From assembly GCF_000717475.1 (NCBI RefSeq), contig NZ_JPIK01000008.1, positions 1 to 37,305 of the forward strand: a stretch of 37,305 nucleotides of DNA, in the 5' to 3' direction. Shown piece after piece: positions 24,245 through 32,783 of the stretch (the first letter of the stretch is position 1; every line of letters begins with the position of its first letter). The stretch is from Desulfonatronum thiodismutans. GTDB lineage: Bacteria > Desulfobacterota > Desulfovibrionia > Desulfovibrionales > Desulfonatronaceae. The translations under genes and the position numbers were made by a program. Below the pieces are notes generated by a model. It saw only the letters and a list, made by a program, of their open reading frames with translations. It had not been told where the DNA came from and made no database searches.

Positions 24245-26554
24245 TCAAGCTTCGCTGTTTGCGCCCAATTCGTTGGCACTGCCAACGATGCTGGCGGAGT
24301 CGGCTAGTTCGGTCTGGTTTGCAACGACCAGGGCGGTCAGGCCGCTGCTGAACAAGGTCTGGACCGCGGCTGAGAACGGAGTCATGACGGTCAGCAGGGC
24401 GTAGCCCACCAGGATCGCGGGCTCCACCGGGAGGCCCAGGGGGTCGCAGATGATGGGCAGAAGCAGAACATGGGACATGGCCAGGGCCCCGGTGGCGGCC
24501 ACGGCGCTGAGGGCCGCGCCGAAGACGATGAACGCGTACTGGGCAAGCGTGAACTCCACCTGGAAGACCTGGCCGATAAATATGGGAACCAGGCAGAAGA
24601 AGATGGTGAACCCGCAATGACAGGCCATTAAAAACAGAGGGAAGGCAGCCATGGCCTGGTCCTGATCGAGTCCGGGCGGCATCCCGGGCTGCCTGTCGGC
24701 AAGCCCACGCAGCGCGTCCATGCCCAGAGGCATGGCCACGACGCTGCTCCGGGTGGAAAAGGCCAGCAGGATCATGGGCAGAAATCGGTTGACCAGGGTC
24801 TTGAAGGGTTGGTTCAGCCTGAATCGCAACGCGGCCACGCCGAAGATCAGAGGCGGGATCAGGGCCAGGGCCATCAGGCCGGTCAGCCGGAAAATCGAGC
24901 CAAGCATCTCCATGCCCATGCGGGCCGTGAAGTCCAGGGTCAGCAGATACAGGGCCGCTGGCAGCAGATACAGGGAGGCCCGGACCATTCCGGTGAACAC
25001 GCCCTGCACCGCGTCCAGGACGTTGACCACGGACTGTCTGGCCTCGACGCGGCAGCGGGTCAGCATGACCCCGAAAAACAGGGCGATGAACAGCACGGCC
25101 AGGGCCTGATTATGAACAACCGGAGCGAGCACGTTGCCGGGCACGATGGACTTGGCCATGTGCATCAACTGCTCGAATACATCCTGCCTGCCAGAGTGCT
25201 CCATGACCTCGGGCATGCTTTGGATCAGAACCTGCTGGGCAAGCGGTGAAAAATCCACGCCCGGACGGCCCCAGACTCCCAGGAGCACGCCCAGGGTCGC
25301 GACCAACAGCAAGGCGCCGGGCAGGACCACAAGCAGCCGACGGACCAAAGCGGAATTGGTCCCGCCCACGAGCAGGCGGTAGATGCTGGTGACCACCGCG
25401 GTGATCATGATCGGCAGGACGCAGAGCTGCCAGAAGCGGATGAACAGTCCGGCCAGGGGGCCGGCAAACATGGCCGGAGATGGCAGCAGGCTTCCGGTAG
25501 CCCCGCCGAGGACCATGCCCAGGACCACGGCCCACGGACTCAGCAGCCAATGCTTGTCCCGTTCCCGACGGATCACCAGCAGCCAGAACAGGACGAAAGC
25601 CCCGGCATGCATGGCCGCCAGCAGCGGCCAAAGCGTATCGGCTTCCGGGAGGGCCGCCGGTTCCGGGTCAAGCGCGATGTCCTGCCCTGGCCGGACGTGC
25701 GCCGTTGGAACATGGTCCAGATAGCGTTGAAGCAGCGAGGCAAGACTGGTTTCGCGCTGGTGTTCGGTGACGTCGAGATAGTCGTTGACCAGGCGCAGCA
25801 GGTCAGGTGCGCCGGGGTGGACGGCGATCACCAGGGGGTCGGCAAGCAAGGGAACGGCCCGGGCCTTGTAGTCCGTTTCCGGGTTTTGATGGACCATGAG
25901 CCGGTGGACGCGGTCCGGCACGACGGCCGCGTCCACTTTCCCGGCAACCACCAGTTCCACTGCCTGTTGCCAGGTCTTGGTCGTGCGCGGGATAGCCGAT
26001 GGGAAAAAGGAGAGCATCAGTTGGTCCTGGATTGACCCGCCCATGGTGGCAACGACATGGCGCGGGTCGTTCAAAAGCCCAGGCAGATCCTCGCGGCCGC
26101 CCTTGTCCGCCTCCGGCCCATCGCGAGGCCGGAGGCCGCGCAGACGGGCCTCGCTGAGCCGGTTCACGACGAGGGTGATTCCGGAAATGAAATAGGGACG
26201 GCTGAAAAGCACGGTCTGAGCCCGTTCCATGGTCTTGCTCAGCTCGCTGATCCCGATATCCGCGCGTCCCTCGGCCACAGCCCGGACGACCTGGCTATAG
26301 GTGTCGCCGGCTGGCACGAACACGGCCTCCAGGCCGATGCTTTGCGCAAAGCCCCGGGCCAGGTCCACGTCCGCGCCGCGCAGTTCGCCATTTTCGCGGA
26401 AGACGAAAGGCGCAATGTCCATGTCCACGACTGCCACACGCAGGGTTCCCCGGGCCCGCAATCGCTCCAGGTCCGCGGACAGGGACCAGGACGGCGAGGC
26501 CGTCGCGATACTTGCCAGCAGGAACATGACGGTGATGAAACAGCGTGGCGACAC
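24245..26554 (-). CDS. Solute-binding domain fused to a DAACS (SDF) symporter
   Basis: About 769 residues. A signal sequence is followed by a periplasmic binding domain of family 3 (about 33-285: RGTLRVAVVDMDIAPF, GELRGADVDLARGFA, ADIGISELSKTMERA). The second half (about 345-755) is a dicarboxylate/amino acid:cation symporter with many membrane spans, Ser-rich FSTRSSVVAMP and the C-terminal loop DPLGLPVEPAILVGY. It probably captures an amino acid and imports it with a cation. GTG 26554 has GGAGGAG in front; ATG 26569 does not. The fusion avoids a separate binding protein. It ends about 100 bases before pentapeptide copy B starts. Confidence 0.82.
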   Translation of the reverse strand: MSPRCFITVMFLLASIATASPSWSLSADLERLRARGTLRVAVVDMDIAPFVFRENGELRGADVDLARGFAQSIGLEAVFVPAGDTYSQVVRAVAEGRADIGISELSKTMERAQTVLFSRPYFISGITLVVNRLSEARLRGLRPRDGPEADKGGREDLPGLLNDPRHVVATMGGSIQDQLMLSFFPSAIPRTTKTWQQAVELVVAGKVDAAVVPDRVHRLMVHQNPETDYKARAVPLLADPLVIAVHPGAPDLLRLVNDYLDVTEHQRETSLASLLQRYLDHVPTAHVRPGQDIALDPEPAALPEADTLWPLLAAMHAGAFVLFWLLVIRRERDKHWLLSPWAVVLGMVLGGATGSLLPSPAMFAGPLAGLFIRFWQLCVLPIMITAVVTSIYRLLVGGTNSALVRRLLVVLPGALLLVATLGVLLGVWGRPGVDFSPLAQQVLIQSMPEVMEHSGRQDVFEQLMHMAKSIVPGNVLAPVVHNQALAVLFIALFFGVMLTRCRVEARQSVVNVLDAVQGVFTGMVRASLYLLPAALYLLTLDFTARMGMEMLGSIFRLTGLMALALIPPLIFGVAALRFRLNQPFKTLVNRFLPMILLAFSTRSSVVAMPLGMDALRGLADRQPGMPPGLDQDQAMAAFPLFLMACHCGFTIFFCLVPIFIGQVFQVEFTLAQYAFIVFGAALSAVAATGALAMSHVLLLPIICDPLGLPVEPAILVGYALLTVMTPFSAAVQTLFSSGLTALVVANQTELADSASIVGSANELGANSEA

Positions 26555-26656
26555 GTTCTTCTCCTCCATGCCAAGAAAAGGGTTCGAGGTTTGATGCCGA
26601 CCCGGCTGGACAAGGACTGTTACGGAAAAAAACGTTCACGGTGGTCGACACAATCC

Positions 26657-27919
26657 TCATTGCCTGCCGTCGAAAAACTCACCCAGGGGCACCCGTTCCC
26701 AGTCCGCGTAGTCGCATCCTCGCAGCCAGATCGTTCGTTCGGCGGGTACGGCCACGACCTGCACCACCGTGCCGGGGTGGTAGGCGCCGCCCTCTTCCAT
26801 GGGGACTTCCAGAAACTCCATCATGGCCTGGGGCGTGAACAAACCCTTGTACGCCGGGGACTGGGCCAGCCGGAGCATGTTGTCGTAGCGTGGGTCAATG
26901 GAGGAGGGTTTCGGCGGAGCGACCCTGCCCCGCCAGTGCGCCGGATACGGGGGGACAAAACTGTTGTAGGCGACGATCAGGCCGCGATCGTCCGCCGGGC
27001 GGACCCTGGCGTCGAACGTGGGGCGCTCCAGGGAGACGGCATGGGTCGGGTCCGCGATCTGCAGAATGTAGGACAAGTCGGCGGGAATGCGCTTGAGCAT
27101 GTTCACGGCCTGCCGCACGTTGTCGCTGCGATTGAGCACCGTGACCAAAACCGAGCTCGTGTCCTCGCGCTCGTCACGCTCCGTGGGGTCGGAATACTCG
27201 CCGTTGTTCAGCTCAATGAACAGGCCCCGGCTGTTCATCCCTGTTTCCAGATAAACATTGCCCAGGGGGTGGATATTGGCCAGGGCGTTGCCTTCCAGCG
27301 GATGCAACACGACCACGGCCAGATAGCGCATGTACCGGCTCATGGCCTTTCGGTCGATGTCCCAGTTGCGGCCGAAGATCAGGGTTCCGTCCTTGGTGTA
27401 GCCGTCCCAGACGCCAATGCCGCTGCATGCACTGGGCGGCTCTCCGCCCAGGATCGCGTTGCTCAGCAACAGCATGCCGGCATTGAGGACCAGTGTCTCA
27501 TCAAAAGTCAGGCCGGAGGTCTGGCTGATGCCGAGAAGCAGCTCCCGCAACTGCGAGGAGAGCCCGCTGCTGAAATCGGCCGCCGTGCTCTTCTGTTCTT
27601 CCTCGGATATGCCCCGGGCAATTATATCCCGCGTTATTTCGGAATGAAACCGACGCAGTTCCGGCCCCATCAAGCCTCCATACTGGCGACCCATCTCCAG
27701 CCAGGAGCCCGCCAAATCCAGGACCCAGTACGTTCCGGAAACAGTTCGAACGGCACGGCCGTTCTCATAAGACCGGGACGAGGCTACCTGCCCGTTGCCC
27801 CCGCCCCCGCCACAGGCCGGCACAAGAAGCAGCGCGATGAGCGCGACAAGGGAGACATACCGCTTGACGGCCGGAACCATCTTGAGTGAAGAAAACCGAT
27901 CATAGTGTTTTGGCTGCAT
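26657..27919 (-). CDS. C45-like Ntn-hydrolase lipoprotein
   Basis: 420 residues. Signal peptide and lipobox (LLVPAC, Cys36) are followed by a glycine run. The core matches acyl-CoA:6-APA acyltransferase-like / C45 peptidases: GRQYGGLMGPE near 78-87, PPSACSGIGVWDG with candidate nucleophile Cys165, and FGRNWDID near 182-189. In the family the N-terminal Cys is exposed by self-cleavage and the enzyme acts on amide bonds. ATG 27919 has GGAGAAGGG upstream; the longer frame to 27988 lacks a site. It faces the periplasm as a membrane-anchored enzyme. Its substrate is unknown. Confidence 0.75.
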   Translation of the reverse strand: MQPKHYDRFSSLKMVPAVKRYVSLVALIALLLVPACGGGGGNGQVASSRSYENGRAVRTVSGTYWVLDLAGSWLEMGRQYGGLMGPELRRFHSEITRDIIARGISEEEQKSTAADFSSGLSSQLRELLLGISQTSGLTFDETLVLNAGMLLLSNAILGGEPPSACSGIGVWDGYTKDGTLIFGRNWDIDRKAMSRYMRYLAVVVLHPLEGNALANIHPLGNVYLETGMNSRGLFIELNNGEYSDPTERDEREDTSSVLVTVLNRSDNVRQAVNMLKRIPADLSYILQIADPTHAVSLERPTFDARVRPADDRGLIVAYNSFVPPYPAHWRGRVAPPKPSSIDPRYDNMLRLAQSPAYKGLFTPQAMMEFLEVPMEEGGAYHPGTVVQVVAVPAERTIWLRGCDYADWERVPLGEFFDGRQ

Positions 27920-28041
27920 ACCCTTCTCCTGGTTGCATTGGGTTGAACGGCGGCGTTGCGTGACCAAGCCGCTCCAGCGGAAACACAAACCCCGCCACTA
28001 CGGAATGCTTTGCCTTTCGCGTTGTCGCAAGCGGAACATCC

Positions 28042-29331
28042 TCATCCACCCGGACATGCGGCCCCTTGCGGCCTGCCGGGATATCCCAGGGCCGCTCGGG
28101 CGTCCCAGCCGACGCAGAGCATGGACTGGTAGCATTTCATGAAGGATTCCCAACCGGAAGAGAAGTCCCATAACGGCAGGAGGACGATCACGGAAACATC
28201 GACGGACGGATCGTAAGCCATCAGGGACAGATAGCCGTGGGTCGCGCCGGTATGTCCATACCCGAGGTTGTCCGTGTGTTGGGTTCCCAGGGCATACCTG
28301 GGCTGGGCCGCGGAAGCGTCGGTCATCATCTTCGCCACGTTTTCCGCTGTGAGGATGTTTTGCCCTTTGAGCAGGGTGCGCAGGTAGGCGTTCAGGTGGG
28401 TCATGGTTCCGTACCCGTTGCCTTCGGCCACATTGGCGCTCATGTTGTCCGCGCACATCTCGACCACCTCGCCCTCCGGAGCATGGACCGTCCCGCAGAC
28501 CGAGGGCGTTGGCAGGCGTTTGTCCGCGGCCAGGTAGGGAAAATGCAGGTTCAGCGGAACAGGGGTCGTGGGGCCGTGGACGTGGTCGCGCAGATAGTCC
28601 GTGTAGGTCCTGGGAGCGCCGCTGCGCTGCGTGTACACCCGGGCGATGATTTCGCCCAGGATCGTGTAGCCGGTGTTGCTGTATTTGTAATTGGCCGTGC
28701 CCGGCGGAAAAGAGGAGAGGTTGTGGATGACGTTTTGCTCCACGAGTTCGGTGGAGGTAAACTGGTGATCGGGGTTTTGCTCCTCCATCCATCCCACATA
28801 CGGCAACCCGTCGCATCCCGGGACCGGATCGTTGGCCACGTCGTACACCCCGGCGTTATGGTGCAGGAGTTGGCGGATCGTGACGCGGTTCTTGTAGGGA
28901 ATATTCCAGGAAGGGTCTTCCGGCACGTAGGCCATGTCGCCGCCGGGAATGCGGTCCACGATCCGATCCGTATAGTTGAGCCAACCGTCCTGATGCATTT
29001 TCATAATGGCGGCCGCGGTAAAATTCTTGGTGTTGCTGGCAAAGCGAAAATATGTATTCGGCGAGACACGCCGCGCTCCGGGGGCCGACGAACCGCTGAA
29101 GAAGACGCCCTCCGGGGTCTGGATCAGAACGCTCAGTGAGGGAACCGTGTTGCCCAGGGCGTTTTCCAGGGACGTTCGGACACCGGCAACGGCCCGGTCC
29201 ATTTCCGGATTCGATGCGTACGGACTTTCGCCGTCGCCGCCGCCGCACCCGGACAAGGCCAGGATAGCAAACAGCAGCGCCCACAAGGGGATGAAACAAC
29301 GTTTGGCCTGCATACCAACATGGGGCATCAT
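28042..29331 (-). CDS. Serine beta-lactamase-like hydrolase, lipoprotein
   Basis: 429 residues. Lipobox LSGC (Cys29) is followed by CGGGDGES. The class C/DD-peptidase fold motifs are all present: SNTK (99-102, catalytic Ser and Lys), YSN (217-219) and HTG (360-362). Members hydrolyse D-amino-acid peptides, esters or beta-lactams; the length and lipid anchor fit a D-aminopeptidase or esterase more than a resistance enzyme. AAGGAG lies 8 bases before the ATG. It is followed by the Ntn-hydrolase lipoprotein gene after 122 bases. Confidence 0.85.
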   Translation of the reverse strand: MMPHVGMQAKRCFIPLWALLFAILALSGCGGGDGESPYASNPEMDRAVAGVRTSLENALGNTVPSLSVLIQTPEGVFFSGSSAPGARRVSPNTYFRFASNTKNFTAAAIMKMHQDGWLNYTDRIVDRIPGGDMAYVPEDPSWNIPYKNRVTIRQLLHHNAGVYDVANDPVPGCDGLPYVGWMEEQNPDHQFTSTELVEQNVIHNLSSFPPGTANYKYSNTGYTILGEIIARVYTQRSGAPRTYTDYLRDHVHGPTTPVPLNLHFPYLAADKRLPTPSVCGTVHAPEGEVVEMCADNMSANVAEGNGYGTMTHLNAYLRTLLKGQNILTAENVAKMMTDASAAQPRYALGTQHTDNLGYGHTGATHGYLSLMAYDPSVDVSVIVLLPLWDFSSGWESFMKCYQSMLCVGWDARAALGYPGRPQGAACPGG

Positions 29332-29749
29332 CTTGGCGTCTCCTTGGTTGATGGGTGAAAGGCGATGATCGTTTAATGATCACTAATCGTGCCATGCGAA
29401 AAACATTTAATTTCAAAGTATTGAAATTAAGCACCATAAGGAAGTGGCCACGCTGTTTGCGCCAGGTTCGTTGGCGGCGCCAACATATCCGTCGGAAGCT
29501 GCCGGCTTGCTTCTTTCTGGATTAACAATAATCCATCTCAGATCGCACGAACAGGGGGGAGGGCGCTGCGATGCCATGCGGCTCGGGATTGCGGGCCTTG
29601 TCGCTTCCAGGTGTCCACGGCCACGGACCACGGACGGTTGCCGCTTTTCCACTCTTTCAGCCTCCACAGGAGGCCCGCCATGCAACGCGGAGACGAAATA
29701 TCACCGATGAGTGGATTTTGCTGAGAACAGGTTTGCCCCGCTCCCTGGA
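29332..29749. other. Gap with a relic of a symporter 3' end
   Basis: Apart from the duplicated symporter tail (29444-29530), this stretch between the beta-lactamase-like gene and the NCS2 fusion contains no frame I would call a gene. The part from 29540 to 29749 shows no repeat, hairpin or RNA signature that I recognise. Confidence 0.4.
29444..29530 (-). pseudogene. Relic of a second SBP/DAACS fusion gene, extreme 3' end
   Basis: The minus strand encodes GYVGAANEPGANS, which aligns with the last residues of the symporter fusion (SIVGSANELGANS). The DNA is also similar: about 29 of 34 bases agree around CGCTGTTTGCGCC...TTCGTTGGC. The rest of the gene is absent. This suggests a past duplication, or loss of a second copy, across 24.2-29.5 kb. 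Confidence 0.5.
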
Positions 29750-31480
29750 TCAATCATCAATGAAGAACGTGATGTAGGTGTTTCCCGAGAGATTGTAGTG
29801 CAGGACGTCGCGGGCCGTCTTGGCCAGCAGGAACAGCCCCAGCCGCGACAGTTCCGCTTCGTTGGCGCAGGAGGGGTGGACGGGTGGCGGGCAATGGTCC
29901 ACGTCTTCGACACGTGAACCGCAGATGATTTCCACGAACATTCCGTCTTCCCTGCGCTGAATGTCGAACAGGCAGGTCTCGTCCCCGTCGGCGATGTGCT
30001 CGCAGAGATGACCGAACGTCTCCTCGCAGGCCAGGCGCAGGCGATGAAAGCTTCCGTCGCTCATCCTGAATTCATGTCGAACATCCTCCAGCGTGGCCAG
30101 CAGCCTGGGCATTTCCTCCGATCGCGGCGCAAGCCGGAAGGTCTTGCGGGGCTTGGGAAAGAGGACCAGCAACAGACTCATGAACATGGCCACGAACCCA
30201 CCCATGGCCACGCCGTTTTGGAGCATCGGGGCCAGGGCCACGGGCATCACGTCGGGAAAGAAGCTGCGGGTTTCGGCCACGAGCCCGGTGCACAAAGACA
30301 ACCCCAGGATCAGGCCGATTTGAAAATCCAGCCCGGAACTGATGATCAGACCGATGCCCGCGGCAAAAAGCATCCCGCAGATGACCACGAGCATTCCACC
30401 GATGACCGGGGCGGGCAGGTCCAGCAGAAAACCGGAAATCTTGGGCAGAAAGGCCAGGGCGAACAGGATGGCCGCGCCCATCAGGCCGACGCGGCGGGAC
30501 GCCACCCGGGTCATCTTGAGCAGCGGCAGGTTGTCGCAGAACGTGGCCACCGGCGCGGCCCCGCTCACTCCGGCCAGGGCCTTGGCCGCGGCGTCGCCGT
30601 ACAGCCCGCCCTGAACCTGCTGGTAGTCCACCTTGCGAAACCGGCGGAGCGAAAACTGCTGCACGAGCATGATGTTCCCGGTGCCTTCCATGGCACTGAC
30701 CAGCGCGGCCATGACAAATGCGGCCAGCAGGGGCACATGGGTCAGTCCCAGGTTGAGTTCAAGCCCGGGCCAGGCCCACCTGGGCAGCCCGATCCAGGGC
30801 GCGGAGAGGACCTGGTCGAGTTGGAGAATCCCGAAAAACCAAGCCGCCGCGCATCCCGCGCCCAGGCCCAGCAGCGGAGTCCAGAGTCGCAGCGTGGTAC
30901 TACCGAACAGCATCAGCAGCACCAGGACGGCCATGGTGATCACACCCACGACATAGTTGGGATACGAGCCGAATCCGGGCCGATCCGGAAAGCCGCCCTG
31001 CCACAGCTCGATGGCGATGGGCATCAGGCTCAGCGCCACGAGGATGATCATGATCCCGCCGATTTGCGGGGTGACGATGTGGCGTAAAAACCGCAGGAAG
31101 TAGGAGTAGAAAAAGACCACCGGCGCGCTGAGCAGGGTCATGGTGGCCATCAGCTCCAGCCCGCCCATGCGGATCGCGCTCAGGGTGCAGGCCAGAAAGG
31201 CGGAATAAGAGCCCATGAAGAGCACGAACCCGCAACCGATTCGCCCCACCCGCAGGGTCTGGATCAAGGTGCCCAGGGCCGCGACCAGGATCGTGGCAAA
31301 GGTGACGAAGGCGACCTGTTCGGGCGGTGTGTGGGTGGCCTTGCCGATCATGATCGGCAAGAAGATGATCCCGTCGAAAATCAGGGAAACATGGGTCAAA
31401 CCCAAAAGCAGCGACAGCCCCCAGCCCGGCTTGTCGTCCACGGCATGCAGGATGCGATCGGAATCAGCGCGTGGGGTCAT
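29750..31480 (-). CDS. NCS2 nucleobase permease fused to a HATPase domain
   Basis: 576 residues. Residues 18-440 form a xanthine/uracil permease-like membrane domain with many spans. The NCS2 signatures include GDAAAKALAGVSGAAP. After a short linker (PKPRKTFRLAPRSE), the last 120 residues look like an RsbW-type histidine-kinase-like ATPase: LRLACEETFGHLCEHIAD carries the N-box position, and LSRLGLFLLAKTARDVLHY the region near the ATP lid. The fusion links transport to a cytoplasmic kinase or anti-sigma-like module and is unusual for a permease. The ribosome site is weak. The function of the C-terminus is inferred. Confidence 0.78.
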   Translation of the reverse strand: MTPRADSDRILHAVDDKPGWGLSLLLGLTHVSLIFDGIIFLPIMIGKATHTPPEQVAFVTFATILVAALGTLIQTLRVGRIGCGFVLFMGSYSAFLACTLSAIRMGGLELMATMTLLSAPVVFFYSYFLRFLRHIVTPQIGGIMIILVALSLMPIAIELWQGGFPDRPGFGSYPNYVVGVITMAVLVLLMLFGSTTLRLWTPLLGLGAGCAAAWFFGILQLDQVLSAPWIGLPRWAWPGLELNLGLTHVPLLAAFVMAALVSAMEGTGNIMLVQQFSLRRFRKVDYQQVQGGLYGDAAAKALAGVSGAAPVATFCDNLPLLKMTRVASRRVGLMGAAILFALAFLPKISGFLLDLPAPVIGGMLVVICGMLFAAGIGLIISSGLDFQIGLILGLSLCTGLVAETRSFFPDVMPVALAPMLQNGVAMGGFVAMFMSLLLVLFPKPRKTFRLAPRSEEMPRLLATLEDVRHEFRMSDGSFHRLRLACEETFGHLCEHIADGDETCLFDIQRREDGMFVEIICGSRVEDVDHCPPPVHPSCANEAELSRLGLFLLAKTARDVLHYNLSGNTYITFFIDD

Positions 31481-31520
31481 GGGTGGCTATCTTCTAGAAA
31501 AATATGGAAGAGGCTGCCGC

Positions 31521-32267
31521 CTATTCCACCACAAAGTCGAAATAGGTGTCCGGGAACGGTTCGTCGGCCAGGGTGAAGTGCCACCATTCCTTGTCGTAGT
31601 ACTTGAAGCCGTGTTTTTCCATGAGGGTCTTGAGCAGCAGCCGGTTCAGGCGTTGCTGGGCGTTCAGGTTGGGGTTCTCCGGGTGGGAGATTTCGTGGAA
31701 ACAGTCAAACCCCGTGCCCATGTCGATACCGTTGTCCGGAAAGCGCTGGTCCGCGGGCAGGAAGCAATCCTGCTGCTCCGTCTGGCCCAGGATGAACGCG
31801 GGCTGGTCCGCGGGCGGCAGTTCAACGATGGTCAGGTCCACGGTGCTGCCCCGGCTGTGTCCTGATTTTTCGGCAATGTAGCCGTCCCGGAACAGGTTTC
31901 TTTTGTCCACGGTCGGATAGAATTCCGTCCTGGTGGCCGTGTCGTCCACGTCCCTGGCCCAGCGGACAAAATGGTCCACGGCCCGCTGGGGCCGGAAGCA
32001 GTCGTAGATCTTGATCCCAAAGCCGAACGGCGCGAGGTCCGCCCGCACTCCGGCCAGGGCCTGGGCCGCCTCCCTGGTCAGATAGCACTTGGGGGCCTCA
32101 TAGCCGTCCACCCGCGCGCCGACAAAATTGTGCTCGGTGAAATACCGGATATCCATGATCGCATCCGGAATCACCTCCCTGATTTCCACAAAGGCGTCCG
32201 GCCGCTCCGAAGCCTGGACCCAACCCGACACCACGACGGCAAGCAGCAGCAAGATCATCTTTTTCAT
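31521..32267 (-). CDS. ddpX: D-Ala-D-Ala dipeptidase, VanX/DdpX type
   Basis: 248 residues with a signal peptide (cleavage near VQA). The M15D zinc peptidase motifs are complete: DCFRPQ (substrate Arg92), SGHSRGSTVD (His137 and Asp144 as zinc ligands), and EWWH (Glu227 base, His230 ligand). The enzyme splits D-alanyl-D-alanine in the periplasm, in peptidoglycan turnover or, when cytoplasmic as in VanX, in vancomycin resistance; the signal peptide and the lack of vanHA here favour turnover or nutrient use. GGAGA lies before the ATG. It starts the minus-strand hydrolase/transport block. Confidence 0.88.
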   Translation of the reverse strand: MKKMILLLLAVVVSGWVQASERPDAFVEIREVIPDAIMDIRYFTEHNFVGARVDGYEAPKCYLTREAAQALAGVRADLAPFGFGIKIYDCFRPQRAVDHFVRWARDVDDTATRTEFYPTVDKRNLFRDGYIAEKSGHSRGSTVDLTIVELPPADQPAFILGQTEQQDCFLPADQRFPDNGIDMGTGFDCFHEISHPENPNLNAQQRLNRLLLKTLMEKHGFKYYDKEWWHFTLADEPFPDTYFDFVVE

Positions 32268-32295
32268 GACGTTCTCCGGTGATACGTTGATATCT

Positions 32296-32455
32296 GAGTG
32301 TTGAAAAAGTCATTTTCCGGCAGTTCGTTCAAAAACCCCAAGTGCAAGGAGCAAAAAAAGTTCAAGGTCGAAGCGTATTTACTCATACGTGAGAGTTTGA
32401 ACTTTTTGCGGCAACGCAGCAATTGGGGATTTTTCAACGGACTGTTATGACATTT
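32296..32455. repeat. MITE-like inverted-repeat element, copy 1
   Basis: About 150 bases whose arms pair: the left arm from GTTCAAAAACCCCAA at about 32327 matches TTGGGGATTTTTCAAC at about 32424-32439, and AAAAAGTTCAA matches TTGAACTTTTT further in. The right part (32371-32445) occurs again, inverted and about 90 percent identical, at 37231-37305. This fits a small non-coding mobile element or a dispersed hairpin repeat. Confidence 0.7.
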
Positions 32456-32588
32456 TTGAATTGCCATGAGGATCGCCCTTTCAGGACTATTCTTGTTGGA
32501 ACATTTCCGTCGGGGGCATTACGCATTTTTGATGAGCCTCACCCTTTTAGGCCGCCCCTTCAGGGCTGGAAAAATATCTCATTAATAT

Positions 32589-32686
32589 CCCAGGGCGCTG
32601 CCCTGGGCTGTACTTGTTTCGCCCTTTCAGGGCTTGATTTCAGCCCCAAAGGGGCGACATGTTATAGCCCAGGGCAGCGCCCTGGG
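32589..32686. repeat. REP-like long palindrome with perfect 21-bp arms
   Basis: Bases 32589-32609 and 32666-32686 are exact reverse complements (CCCAGGGCGCTGCCCTGGGCT and its complement are each themselves near-palindromic). A second inner pair, GCCCTTTCAGGGCT versus AGCCCCAAAGGGGC, continues the stem. The structure resembles REP/BIME repeats moved by Y1-type transposases, of which two relics exist in this window. Confidence 0.7.
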
Positions 32687-32783
32687 AGAACGATGGAAAA
32701 GCAGACGAGCCCTGTAAGGGCGACCTACCTCAGCTCCCTCTCCGTCCCAGGGCGTTGCCATGGGCTATCGTATCCCCTCATCA

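Larger units (their letters stand above)
32268..32783. other. Repeat-only gap: MITE-like element and REP-like palindrome
   Basis: No coding frame here. It is filled by the inverted-repeat element at 32296-32455 and by a palindrome-rich REP-like block from about 32540 to 32765, whose units look like CGCCCCTTCAGGGCT and CCCAGGGC-GC-TGCCCTGGG. The methyltransferase gene ends right at the edge of this block. Confidence 0.6.

Noticed and set aside
26057..27889. Plus-strand frame of 610 codons across the symporter and Ntn-hydrolase genes
   Set aside because: Antisense to two well-supported genes and without domain signatures.
29996..31087. Long plus-strand open frame opposite the NCS2 fusion
   Set aside because: Rich in Gln, His, Arg and Gly as expected for an antisense frame; the permease on the minus strand explains the region.
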